Part shown: in pieces, positions 1 through 9,810 of the stretch | Position numbering within the stretch: the stretch's first letter is position 1 | Layout of the letters: the number at the start of each line of letters is the position of its first letter | Assembly (NCBI GenBank): GCA_001970855.1 | Contig: LSSN01000178.1 | Span: 1-14,872, forward strand | DNA length: 14,872 nucleotides | Source of the DNA: Smittium culicis | Lineage: Eukaryota; Kickxellomycota; Harpellomycetes; Harpellales; Legeriomycetaceae | Direction of reading: 5' to 3' | The notes under the pieces: model-generated | The model's database searches: none | What the model was told of the DNA's origin: nothing | What the model saw: only the letters and a program-made list of their open reading frames with translations | Program-made: the position numbers and the translations under genes

Positions 1-2714
1 GATTTATTGATACAGATATCCTTAGAAACTTCGTTTTGATTTATAAAAACGTTTATTTTTTTAATATACATTTTGAATATAAATTTAATCACATTGATTT
101 TAATTTTTCTTTTATAATTTGGTTAGAAGCATAAAAATTGAATTATATTTATATTATTCTTATTATTATGTGTTTTAATTATTAAATTTAATATAATATT
201 TTTCGTACTGTGTTAAATTAGTATAAATATTTTTTTTTTTTTATATTTAATCGCTGAAAATATACTAATTAAAAAAAATAAGATTTACATTAATAACACT
301 TTACAATGAATTGTAACTATTTTAGTTTCACTTCATTCTTATGTTGATAAATTCGAAATTTTGGTTTTCTGTTTAAATACTACTTATTTATATTCATTTA
401 ATATTTTTTAATAAAACTTGAAAATTCAAATTCGAAAGATTAAATCGATGCAAAAGACTTGATACGGTTTCCCATGATGTTTATATATGAATCCATGCTC
501 CTCTGCAATATTTAATAATATATAATTTCTGCATAACATATTGCTCTAGAACACCGGAGATATTTTAAAGAGGTTAGAATGGAATAAAGAAATTAAAATA
601 TCTTATAAATATTTCAACTATATTGATTTTGGGAAATTCAGTTTTTTTTACGAAGAATTATAAATCTCAATTAATTATTTATACTATTTTATAAATATTG
701 GATACTTTATAATAAAAACTCAATTTAAAAATATCTAACAAAACTAATTTAAAAAAATTTTTTACGTGTTTATTATATTTATCCTATAATTTTTTCAGTA
801 GTCACTAAATTTTGTTAATTTCAAGTGATCGTCAATTATTTTAGTCGGATACTCAGATAATTAAAATATAGTTATAATTATTGATCTTTATATATTTTTA
901 ACAAGCTTTAAAATTATTATAAAATTCTAAGCTAGGTCCATTTATCTGGATGGAAAATTATGAAAACTAAAAAAAGTAAGCACATTTATAGACCAAGTAT
1001 GAAGTATGAAATACATATCTTGAAATTTTAAAATACTAAATAATTATTTTATCAGCCAGAATAAACTAAAATTTAATCACTTTTTTTTGTCACTAGAGAT
1101 TTTAGATCATCGTTTATATAATAAAAATATATCAAATTAATTAATTAGTATTTTTTACGGATATCATAATTACTTTTTTTATATATAATTCATTAAATAA
1201 AAATTAAAATTTGCCAGCATTAATAAGTTATTTAAGAATTATTTACTTGGATTAAATTATTTCAAATGGAAAATCAAATTGTATAAAAATTTGAATATTA
1301 TTAAGTAGCAATTATTATTTAATCTTAATTAAATTTTAATCGTGTTTTACCATTATTTGCATTTAAAATATCAAATTGCGAGTTCATTTTATATATGATA
1401 AAGTTTTATATAAAATTTTATAAGTATTTTATTGAATTATGCAGCAATTTATTCTCGAATAATTTGTATATAATCAGGTAATATTTTTATTATAATTATA
1501 AAATAAAATTTAAGGGATTTTTTCTGATTCGCATAACTAGAATTTGACTCTAAGATTTTGTTTAAATCTTATGATATTAAATTTTATAAGCGTGCTATAT
1601 TTTTATAAACCCAAATTTTAAAAGGGGAGTAAATAAAAAATAAATCTGTGATGATATGTAATAAGAGATAAGGTGGGCGATACTTTCATGCCTCAAGCAC
1701 ACGTCCAATTTTCCCATCATTTAATTCTCATACATATCTTTGAAAGGCGTATAAAAAAATATCCAAATGAATTTCCGTAACGATGATAATTAATAACATA
1801 AAATAATATAAATAAAAAGCTCATTTATGATAATATGTTATCTACAGTATAAATAAACCTGGGAAAATGCTATGAAAAAAAGTACTGAAAATAAATATAC
1901 ACAATTAGTGATGTAATCTAGGTTGTTTCTACCCTTTGGAGCGAATACATAATGAGTTATAATTCATTATCTTGGAAAATTGCCGAAATTTAAATAAAAA
2001 GTAGTTATACTTTTATTTCACATTATCAATTTATGGTTAATAAAAATGTCATAAACTTGAAATTATTGATTCAAGAGAATATATAAACCCATATATGGTA
2101 AATTTATTAAATTTTATTAAACGAAAATTTGTAATGACCCTATAAAATCACTATATCAAAGTTTTTAATAGAGAAATTTGAGCATTAAATTAATCACTAT
2201 ATACATAATTTATCTAAATGTGTATAACAACCAAAATAGTTGTCTTTTATAATTGATTTTAATTTTTTTCTTATATATTTTCTGAAAATAATCTTTTAAT
2301 AAGTCATTTAAATCATATTTGTGTTGTAGGGTTATATTAAATTACAATTTTATTTGAAAAAATATATATAAATAATAAAATTATGTATTATAAAAGGTCC
2401 CTACTCTTATAATTTTTTTTGTCTTGGCTTTTTAGCATATTTTATGATTTTTATCTTTACTTATTTTCTTATTGTTTTATTTTAATCGCAGTATGCCTCT
2501 ATATTTATAAATATTGATATTTATTTACTTTTAAAAATTGATTTTTGTTGTTGATAAATTATAAATATTTTTAAAGTGCTAATTAGAAGATAATAATAGC
2601 AAAATACTTATACTAGTTGTATGAGTATTAAGGATTAATTTGAGAATATATACATATTTCTTATAAGTGTTGTAAATTTATACAAAAGCACTACTATTTT
2701 TGAATTTATTTTTT
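1..2714. other. AT-rich gene-free region
   Basis: No open frame here is long enough, or similar enough to a known family, to call a gene. The sequence is dominated by A/T runs. Two small patches are less AT-rich: about 426-590, which holds a 37-codon open frame on the minus strand, and about 1660-1760. I found no tRNA T-loop, rRNA, CRISPR or tandem array. The right end should contain the 3' LTR of the minus-strand Ty3 element if one survives, but I could not match it to any sequence beyond the element's gag end. Confidence 0.6.
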
Positions 2715-2868
2715 CTAGGATCGTTTAATCGAGATTGTTGATGTAAAATTTTCTTCTTTCTCTCTATTATTTTCTTTATCACCCAGGATTTATGATTTAA
2801 CACATTAAATTGGATTTCATTCTTATTATCTTTTAAACTAAAAATTTCTGCACCTTATTTGCATTTTC
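2715..2868 (-). pseudogene. Possible chromodomain-like tail of Ty3 pol
   Basis: After the integrase C-terminal segment, one minus frame is open for about 44 codons. It includes FSLKDNKNEIQFNV, then a HKSWV block, then a Lys/Glu-rich stretch ending near LNDP. Chromodomain tails of some Ty3 elements have a similar pattern, in which a short beta strand is followed by a Trp-Val and a charged helix. The match is by eye only. The segment could instead be unstructured Pol tail or chance coding-like sequence. Confidence 0.3.
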
Positions 2869-2869
2869 G

Positions 2870-3910
2870 TTAATATTAGACTCTGAAGAAATAGATTTCA
2901 AGCTTGATATGATAAAATTTAGATAATATTTTACCATAAAAATCTTGTAAAATTAAGTAATTATTAGCAGTCTTTCCCACTAATTTATACGGTAAATCAT
3001 AGTTTTTTTTTTTAGTAATTTATAGATTACTTTTCTTTATGCAATAACTTTCATCTCTCAATTCTGTAATTTTTATTTTGTAATTAAAATCTTACATTGT
3101 TTTACCTGAAGAAATTTTGCTTTGCTCTAAAATTTCTTTAAAAGTATTTATTTATATTTACTAATTTTCTTTTACATTTTTTTTGCCATAACTTGCATTT
3201 AAAAAATTTTTTTTCTACTATCTTTCAAAAAATCTTATTGTCTACGAAACATTACAGTTAATGAAGTAGATTTGATAGATTTTTTGATTTTGATATTCAT
3301 CCTATCCATGGGAATAGGAACATGCAAGTTCCAATCTTTTTCATTCGAATGAATAAATTTTCTAAGAATGATTTTTGCAATCTCAACTGAATTTTCTGAT
3401 TTTCCATTAGCATAAATATAATATAGGGGTACTATCCTATGTTCGTTTTTTGCTGAGTTGGTTAGCTTATTTATTAGAGAGTTTACAAATTCTTTCCCAT
3501 TATCGCTTTGCAATATTTTAGGAAACCCAAATGCAGAAAATATTTCGATTAAAACTACTGTTATTTTTTCTTTAAATTTATTTGGTATAGGCTAGAAACA
3601 AAAATTTTGAGTGTATTTCAACAAAAACTAGAAAATTAATATTATTTGTTAGTGATTTTGTTTACGGCTCATCTAATCCAATAGTTATATTGTCAAAGGA
3701 CTTATTTGCGTGAATTGGTAATAGTGGGATGTATCCTATTTTAGCCAAAATATAAATTAAGCAAGTAATGCAATATGCGTTATATTCTTAAACTTCAGAA
3801 TTTAAACCTTTCAAATTACAATTTTTAAATGTATTTTTTCAACATGCACATTAGCTCCAAAATACCTTAGTAAATAGTAAAGCTCAAGAATGTCTTGCTT
3901 TTATTATTGA
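2870..3910 (-). pseudogene. Ty3 integrase (zinc-binding, DDE core, C-terminal part)
   Basis: This domain inserts the cDNA into the genome. A zinc-binding remnant is visible as AYCITC (CxxC, 3761-3772), leading in frame into GYIPLLPIHANKSFDNI. The core continues as FLVFVEIHSKFLFLAYTK. The open stretch 3235-3513 then begins with QSDNGKEFVN, holding the second catalytic Asp, and carries NGKSENSVEIAK, holding the catalytic Glu. It ends at the TSLTVMFRRQ block typical of the end of Ty3 cores. The first catalytic Asp region reads ITIGLDEP, offset from the usual hydrophobic-Asp-Leu-x-Gly-Pro, so that residue may be lost. Downstream, LPYKLVGKTANNYLILQDFY (about 2925-2988) is the SH3-like C-terminal segment. 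There are stops after GLDEP and YTK and frameshifts around 3520-3550. Confidence 0.85.
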
Positions 3911-3989
3911 TCAGAAATTTGTTTTATTTAAAGAAGTTAACCTTTATAATACTATTTTTACGTTCTATGCATCGGTATTAATTTCTACG

Positions 3990-4545
3990 TTTTAAATTAT
4001 TCGGATCAAGCAGTCAGTTAAAATATATTTATTTTCAGAAAGGTGATATAAACTAAAATTATAATCAAATAGAGCATCTATCCAGCCAACTAGCAAAGGA
4101 TTTAAGTTTTTTTATGAGTGTAAATACGTTAAAGCGGTGTGATTGGTTTATAAGCTATATTATACGCCGTAATATATCAATTAAGTTTTTTTAAACTAAA
4201 TATAATTCCAAGAAATTCCTATTAGGTTGCCAAATAATTTATTTCAGATTTTTTTAAAGTGTAAGCCCGAGATTGAAAAGGTATACACTTTTTTTTTTCG
4301 TAAATATTTTAAAATAAAATACATCCCAATCCTAAAAAAGATGCATCTTTTACTATGAAAAAAATGAAATTAAAATCAGGCTCATTTAAAATAAGAGGCG
4401 CGCTAAAGATCTCGATAATCATATTGAATGATTCTTTGTGTTCGCTTTCCGATTTAAATTTATCAGCGAACCTATCTTTATCGAGATGGGAAGTAACTTG
4501 AAATATTAAAGGTACTAAATCTCTGAAGTAACTTTTAAGGCCCAA
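3990..4545 (-). pseudogene. Ty3 RNase H domain
   Basis: The 78-codon open stretch at 4309-4545 covers the RT thumb/connection and the start of RNase H. Its readable blocks are SYFRDLVPLIFQVTSHLDK, then PDFNFIFFIVKDASFLGLG, where DAS carries the first catalytic Asp (residue 67). After a stop, KSEINYLAT (about 4223-4248) and FLGIIFSLKKLN follow. The domain ends with DYNFSLYHLSENKYILTDC (about 4005-4061), and TDCLIR at 4002-4018 corresponds to the final Asp-x-LSR block of Ty3 RNases H. In life this domain degrades the RNA of the RNA/DNA hybrid during cDNA synthesis. Stops and frameshifts between the blocks make it a pseudogene. Confidence 0.82.
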
Positions 4546-5165
4546 AAAATTTTGTACTTGCTTTTGATTTTTAATCTTTTTACAATCACTTAGATTTACA
4601 AACTTTCTAATATCAATATGTCTCTCTTTTTTGTTTATAGTAAAGCAAAGAATATCAATTTATTGTAGGTAGAAATCGAATTTTTTTTATTTTGAATTAG
4701 CTCTGTAATATTGATAATATCTAAGGGTTTCAATATTTTTTTTTATGCTCTTAGTTGCTTGAAAAATGTATAAAAATTTCATCAAAAAACACACTTGTAA
4801 ATCCATAGCCCTTAGTAAGTGTGCGTATAACACGTTGGAATTTTGAAGGCAGTGTTTTTAGATTAAATGGCGCCCTTGAATAAATATTAATTCCCTAAAA
4901 TACCAAAAGCTGTTTTCTATTTATTTTTCGGATAATCTGGAAATACATGATTTACTCTTTTTAGGTCTAAAATCAAAAAAATGGTTTAACCTTTCAATGA
5001 CTTGAAAATGTCGTTTATTAATGGAAATGAGAATCTGACATCCGTTAATATTTTAATTAATTCTCTGAAATCGTTCAAACTCGGACCTGAGTTTTCTCAC
5101 CCAAATGATCTTTTTTGGGTATAGCAAACAGCGGCGTATAAAAGTGGTGACGATAGTAGCAGTTT
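4480..5165 (-). pseudogene. Ty3 reverse transcriptase domain, catalytically altered
   Basis: This is the RT fingers, palm and start of the thumb of the Ty3 Pol, spread over all three minus frames. In order I read AIPKKDHLGEKTQVRV (about 5077-5124), PSLNDFRELIKILTDVRFSF with a following INDIFKSLKG, then ILDLKRVNHVF, whose catalytic Asp (GAC, 4965-4967) is kept. Further on come a KTAFGILGN segment and QRVIRTLTKGYGF leading into the YxDD box. That box reads FFDE (4778-4789), with the second Asp replaced by Glu. At least four stops and several frameshifts interrupt the domain. The SxxFRDLVP thumb segment continues into the open frame at 4309-4545. RT identity is secure, and the copy is clearly non-functional. 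Confidence 0.85.
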
Positions 5166-5203
5166 TGATAGTATAGTTTTCTAGCCATTATTTATCTCAA
5201 CGT

Positions 5204-5785
5204 CTATTGCTCCAATAATAAGTTTGATATTGGATATTTCCTCTTATAATCAGTACTGTTTGTCAGAGTGTGCAAATAAATTGTATCTTCTTCAATGTTA
5301 TAAGGATTTAAAGGGTTGATGATTTCATTTATTTTTAACTGCTCTGGAATAACTTTGTTCAGTATTTTATTGACTCTATTAAAAGATTTTATGCTAATAA
5401 CATATATTTTATCAATAATAAGATCATTAAATAATTCTTCAAATCCATTAGGGAATTGATATGGCAATCTTAAAATGTTTAACTTTAGCCTTTTAATAAG
5501 GTATTTTCCTATAAGCACTAAATATTCATACATTTCTTTTAGCACCTTAAATTTTGCACAAAAAATACTTTTCCCATCGTACGTTGTTACTAAATCAGTT
5601 ATTTTATAACGCGGCTGCTTGATCTGTGAGTCGGAAAATATATTATAGTCATCTACGTCTTCACAATTAACATTTAATTCCCAAGTATGCCAGTTGGATA
5701 TGCATGAAACTTTGGTGCTGGTATCTACCTCAGCATAAATATTATGCCTATTTATTAGTATTGGAAATATAAAATCTTTATTCAA
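5204..5785 (-). pseudogene. Ty3 aspartic protease region of pol
   Basis: This is a 193-codon open stretch from the Pol polyprotein. It encodes a retropepsin-like domain that would have cleaved the polyprotein inside the particle. Residues 6-30 carry the retropepsin N-terminal pattern, with the active-site triplet at residues 21-23 reading Asp-Thr-Ser instead of Asp-Thr/Ser-Gly. Ser23 is AGC, one transition from the Gly codon GGC. Residues 89-97 (LVLIGKYLI) match the hydrophobic-Gly-Lys/Arg-Asp motif near the end of such proteases, with Tyr in place of Asp. Residues 170-193 look like the linker leading into RT. The first Met is an internal residue, not a genuine gene start. The stop at the 3' end is followed in another frame by the RT N-terminus. 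It could otherwise be read as a hypothetical protein, but the context makes pol much more likely. Confidence 0.72.
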
Positions 5786-6009
5786 TTTATCTAAAGCATC
5801 GGAATATTATTTCTTAATAGAGTGCTCTTTTTTGTCCTCAACTAAAAGCAGCCTATCAATTTTGAGGTTCGATACTCTCTTTATTTGACGGTTATCGGAA
5901 TTATTGACTGGGCAGTCCGTTGAGGTAAGTATTGACTTCCACAATTATCGTACTATTTCTTTATTCTTGATGAACCAGAGCTATAATATCTATTATTTTT
6001 ATTAGTATA

Positions 6010-6051
6010 GCAATCTTCACTATTGTGCGATTTTGAATTTTGAAAGATGCA
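6010..6051 (-). pseudogene. Gag zinc-finger remnant, one ligand lost
   Basis: Fourteen codons on the minus strand read CIFQNSKSHNSEDC. The spacing matches C-x2-[C/H]-x4-H-x4-C, the nucleocapsid zinc knuckle and its C-x2-H variant found in several Ty3 Gags. The second ligand position holds Gln (CAA), one base from a His codon, so the finger has probably lost metal binding. It sits between the capsid fragment and the protease fragment, where the RNA-binding finger of Gag belongs. The surrounding residues are rich in Asn, Ser and Tyr. Confidence 0.65.
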
Positions 6052-6254
6052 GAATTTTCCTGTTTTTTTTTGGATACTTGGTTGTATGAGTAATTATTGT
6101 TATATCATTTTGATTAATTAAAATTGTTATTATTGTTATTGAAATGGTTAAATTTGTAAAAAATCGAATATGGTTGATTATTATTTTGGGTATATTTATA
6201 ATTTTCGCTGTAGTTATCCCTTTGAATAAAATAAGTAATATTTGAAAACTGCAT

Positions 6255-6686
6255 AGCTAACTATGATGTTATTAAAAACTTATATTTTTTTCGGTTGTCT
6301 AGAATATTTCCTTGTACCTGGCATCTTATCCCATCAGGTAGATAAGCAAAATATCTCATTGTTGCATTAACATCAGATGTTAGTAGTTCTGTTGTTTTAA
6401 TAATTTCCTAGTACCTTTTATAAAGTTCGGATACATTTTCTCCTAGAAAAATTTAAATATTACAAAGATGCTATAGTAATATGAATTTTCTCTCAGGGTC
6501 GTAAAATAGCCATTTCAATATAGATATAGCTACGGGCAGTTCGTCATTTCCGCTCATAGAGTTTATTAACATTGCAAGTTTCATTGATACATCCAAAAGG
6601 GGTATTATCCTAGCCCTGCGTTTGCCTGATTCAAGGCCGTTGGAATGTATGGATACCTCTAATATGTCTATAATCTGATCTATTTC
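6255..6686 (-). pseudogene. Ty3 gag capsid fragment
   Basis: This is a structural capsid-like Gag remnant of the Ty3 element. One frame stays in register from 6686 down to about 6270, interrupted by three stops (the first a TAG at 6471-6473). Its first 71 codons are open. Readable stretches include DELPVAISILKWLFYDPER and, further on, MRYFAYLPDGIRCQ followed by a VQGNILDNRK segment. This is the pattern of retrotransposon Gag proteins, with a helical capsid domain before the zinc finger. A TAA at 6687-6689 closes the frame upstream, so the true start and N-terminus are lost or lie in another frame. The Gag assignment rests on pattern and on its position immediately before the zinc finger and protease. 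Confidence 0.7.
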
Positions 6687-6699
6687 TTAATATGTTAGT

Positions 6700-7055
6700 C
6701 ACGGAGGCAGGAAAAAAGACAGGGAGATGATTGGACTGAAACCGAAACTAAGACATAGACTAAGATTGTGTTATTAATTTAATATTTTTATGGTGATATA
6801 TATTTAGAAGGATAAATATTATAAAATAAATTATACACCTAGATTTTCCGAAAGATGGAAAAAGGTTACCCTTTTATATTTTTGAATAACAATAATAATG
6901 ATAATATTAAATATACATAATTATAAAAGTATTAACAATTTTGAAAAAATAGCTTGCGTAATATTATGAAATGTTCAAAAAGATTTTAGAAACAACTGTA
7001 TAGAATATATGGATAACATTTCATCGTTTTCCAAAATTTTACATGATGTTGAATG
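6700..7055. other. Spacer between Ty3 and first LINE
   Basis: This spacer of about 350 bases separates the 5' end of the minus-strand Ty3 element from the first recognisable LINE coding sequence on the plus strand. If a Ty3 5' LTR and a LINE 5' end survive, they should be here. I see a purine-rich patch at about 6703-6760 (pyrimidine-rich on the Ty3 sense strand), but no sequence repeated near 2400-2714 and no tRNA-like primer site. A short minus-strand open frame at 6986-7168 is antisense to LINE-like sequence, and I do not regard it as a gene. Confidence 0.5.
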
Positions 7056-7109
7056 ATATTCCATTTTATTCGAAAATTTTTATAAAGTTTTAGAATTTTT
7101 CTGTCAATA

Positions 7110-8560
7110 TTAAAAAGGATAATATACTCACGTAAAAATGAATTAAAAGACAATGAGAATAAAATCAATCAAATAAAAAAAAACTGGAATGGGTAATTAT
7201 TCGCTCGAGATTCAATTTGTCAGATAAAAATGAAAAGTCTAACAAATATTTCTATGAACTGCATAAATATAGAGAAAAGAGAAAATAAATCAAGTAGTTA
7301 TCCAATTAAAAATTGAAAATCTGTCAGGCAAAAATGATATTTAAAATATACATTCTTGATTAGATCTTTGTTCCAATAAGGCCATACCTCATCAAATCAT
7401 CCTATTAAATTACTATCTGGAATAGAAGCTAGCCTTAAAACTACAGAAGTGAACATGATTGATAATAAAATTGAGACAATTGAGATAATGAACCTAATCG
7501 ATGATTCTCCTTATAATAAATCACCATGATCTGATGGGTTATCCTTTGAATTTTTTAAGAAATTCAAAGAGGATATTCAACTGCAATCAAGAAATAAAAA
7601 AATGGAAACATTTGAATGGTGGATTCACAATCTTCCTGATACCTAAAAAAGGAGACTTAATGACTCTCAAAAATTATCGGTCAATAAATCTTTCAAACTA
7701 GATGAGGAAACATTCACAAAATAAATACTAACATTCTACAAATTGAATTGAAAAATTTATTTATTTCCGCCAATCAGACTTTATTAAAGACAGAAATATC
7801 TTCGATATAATTCATAACACAAGCTTTCTATTCGAAAATAGTATAAGAGGTCCTATTAGAGCCAAAGGGTATCTTATTATGATTAATCAAGAAAAAGCTT
7901 ATGACTAAGTTGACTTAGTCCATCTGTACAAGTGTTTAGAAAAGTTTGGATTCAGAATATCGTTTATAATCTCGTTATGAAATATATACGAAGATTCATA
8001 TACAAGAGTATGTATATATGGCACCCTTACTGAACCAATAATAATTGAAAAAGGAATACGATAAGGGGACCCTATCTTTCCTTTATAGTATAATCTAATA
8101 ATCGAGCCTTTCCTAATAAGTCTGAGTTATAATATACAGGGGATAAAAGTGCCCAAAGAAAAAAAAAATTTAGATTATCATATGATTTTTTAATATCAAT
8201 CAAATCTCATGAAGATGTATCAATACTAAATAAAACACTCGAGCTTCATTTGCAAGCCTCAAATTCAAAAATAAAAATAAAAAAATTCAATTGCATATAA
8301 ATAGAAAATCCAAATGATGTCTGGCAAAATCAAATAGTTATTAATCCAATAAAAACATTCAAATACCTTGGATTAAACTTTTCATAAAATGAATGTAGAT
8401 CAAAAAGATTCATGAAACCCTAGTTGAAAAAATAACAGATAAAATCAATAGTTTATAAAATAGAAAGCTTTCTTTAAATGGAAAATTACTAGTGGCTTAC
8501 AGCTATTTACTCTTCAAACCCTGGTACACTGCACAAACAATACCATTCGAAAATGGTTTT
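7110..8560 (+). pseudogene. LINE 1 reverse transcriptase, inactivated
   Basis: This RT would perform target-primed reverse transcription. Blocks seen: NKSP-stop-SDGLSFEFFKKFKED (about 7515-7575), where a TGA at 7527-7529 sits in place of the conserved Gly; then, one frame away, FLIPKKGDLMTLKNYRSINL (about 7636-7695). From about 7770 one frame runs through QSDFIKDRNIFDII, motif A at MINQEKAYD (7879-7905) and CIYGTLTEPIIIEKGIR. The catalytic Asp of motif A is Asn (AAT, 7885-7887, one base from GAT). A TAA follows at 7906-7908, and another at 8062-8064 replaces Gln in the RQGDP motif. The YADD box is collapsed to LSYDFLIS (8175-8198), followed by SHEDVSILNKTLELHLQASN. A KYLGLNF block and a LSLNGKLLVAYSYLLFKPWY stretch (about 8469-8528) close the domain. 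Confidence 0.82.
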
Positions 8561-9359
8561 ACCAAAACTTTAAAGAAAATAATAAATAGATTCATATGCA
8601 GCAAAACAAAAACACTGATAAAAATCAATAAATAGAGATGGTTAAAAAGAATGGGAGGTTGTAATTAACAAATATCGAAGCCCAATAAAAAGTACTAATT
8701 ATTAATTGGCACAAAAAATTTCTTGCAAAAAAGCACACAATATCGAGATATCTAGTAGTTAGTATTACCAAATCACTCCCCATTAGTTACGATAAAATCT
8801 ATAACATACAAGATCTACTGGCTATAATTAATCCACGAAAATAATTTAAAAAAATTCAGCCAATATTGAGCAAATAGATTAAAATAGCAAAATAACTATG
8901 AAAACTAAAACTGATAAATACAAACAATTGGACATATGAATGAGTTAAAATGCTCGGCCTATATAACATTAACAAATAAATTGGTACAAGTATTAATAAT
9001 AAAGAACTAATAACCTCAGTCAATCCTTTGGAAAATGTAAAAATATATTAAAGGAACACTCAAATAACATATTTAAAATTGATATCAGAAAATCACAAAT
9101 AAACGTCTCTGTAAGTTCAATCACAAAAAATATGTGTATCAATTAGGAATACAATAAAGATAAAATATATAAAGAATTGTTTGCAGATGGACATTATCCC
9201 TCAGACTTACTGAAAAAAAAAATTAAAGTAAAAAAGATACCAAAAATAGTAATGATCTAATTTATAAACCCAAATAGACAAAATGTAAGAAAAAAGAACG
9301 CATAAAAATTTTTTAACTGCATGAGAATACATTAATTGATTTTGGAAAAAAAATTGACA

Positions 9360-9810
9360 AATTCTTATAGCTACAATTTCAAAAAGCTCTGTTTACTGGA
9401 GAAAAGCTGAGAATCTGGAACATAAAAAATTTAGCCAATCACATGTGTGAAAATCTTGTAAAGAGCATAAGGAAAAAATTCCAAACATTTAATTTTTCCA
9501 GCAGACGAATAATTTAGTCGTAGAAAAATAACTATAACTATATTGAGATCGATTCATTAGACAACGGTTTATTCAATAGAATAACCACTGAGGTTATTTA
9601 ATATTTCTTACTACCAATCGAAAGAAGTTTCCGAAAGTAGATATACTATATGAACTTGTTATTTGGATTATAAATCGACCAAGGGTTGAAACAGAACTTT
9701 CAGAAATAATAATGTATGTAGAAAGAATTATATACAGGATGAAAAATAATCCACGTCAAAAAAAAATTATGGATTTTAAACTCACTAAAATAGAGAATCC
9801 TGATTAGCTA
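9360..9810 (+). pseudogene. LINE 1 C-terminal region
   Basis: This is the last recognisable part of the first LINE protein, after a poorly readable stretch at about 8700-9360. One frame reads NHMCENLVKSIRKKF (about 9438-9482), with its Cys near the place of the C-terminal zinc-type motif, but no complete CCHC set is visible. Another frame reads ELVIWIINRPRVETELSEII followed by MYVERIIYRMKNN (about 9650-9752), which resembles the final helical segment of L1-like ORF2 proteins. Stops are frequent. Assignment depends mainly on position and strand. Confidence 0.5.

Larger units (their letters stand above)
2715..6690 (-). mobile_element. Decayed Ty3/gypsy-type retrotransposon (internal region)
   Basis: Read on the minus strand, fragments of a retroelement polyprotein occur in order: capsid, one zinc finger, aspartic protease, reverse transcriptase, RNase H, then integrase with its zinc-binding, core and C-terminal parts. 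Integrase after RNase H is the Ty3/gypsy (Metaviridae) arrangement, as opposed to Ty1/copia. The reading frame is broken by many stops and several frameshifts, and key residues are changed in the zinc finger, protease and RT, so the copy cannot be autonomous. No LTR pair, primer binding site or target duplication could be found by eye. The left and right limits are therefore only the limits of recognisable coding similarity. The element lies head-to-head with the LINE that starts near 7060. Confidence 0.88.
7060..9810 (+). mobile_element. Decayed L1-like LINE (non-LTR retrotransposon)
   Basis: Plus-strand fragments of a single large LINE ORF2 protein appear in order. They are the linker before RT (NELKDNENKINQIKKKLEW, about 7137-7193, then KYFYELHKYREK), the RT domain (about 7450-8330), the RT thumb/connection with a KYLGLNF block near 8361-8384, and a C-terminal segment ending near 9790. 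All are broken by stops and frameshifts. No AP or restriction-like endonuclease is visible 5' of the linker, which suggests 5' truncation or replacement. The block order and the IPKKGD and NYRSINLSN motifs resemble the L1 group more than the second LINE in this window. No clear poly(A) tail or target duplication could be delimited. Confidence 0.82.

Noticed and set aside
2085..2250. Short palindromes such as CCATATATGG and an ACAAC/GTTGT inverted pair
   Set aside because: Short inverted repeats are expected by chance in DNA this AT-rich. No terminal repeats of a DNA transposon could be paired with them.
6986..7168. 60-codon minus-strand open frame
   Set aside because: It overlaps antisense to LINE-like plus-strand coding similarity, has Tyr/Phe/Ile-rich AT composition and shows no motif.
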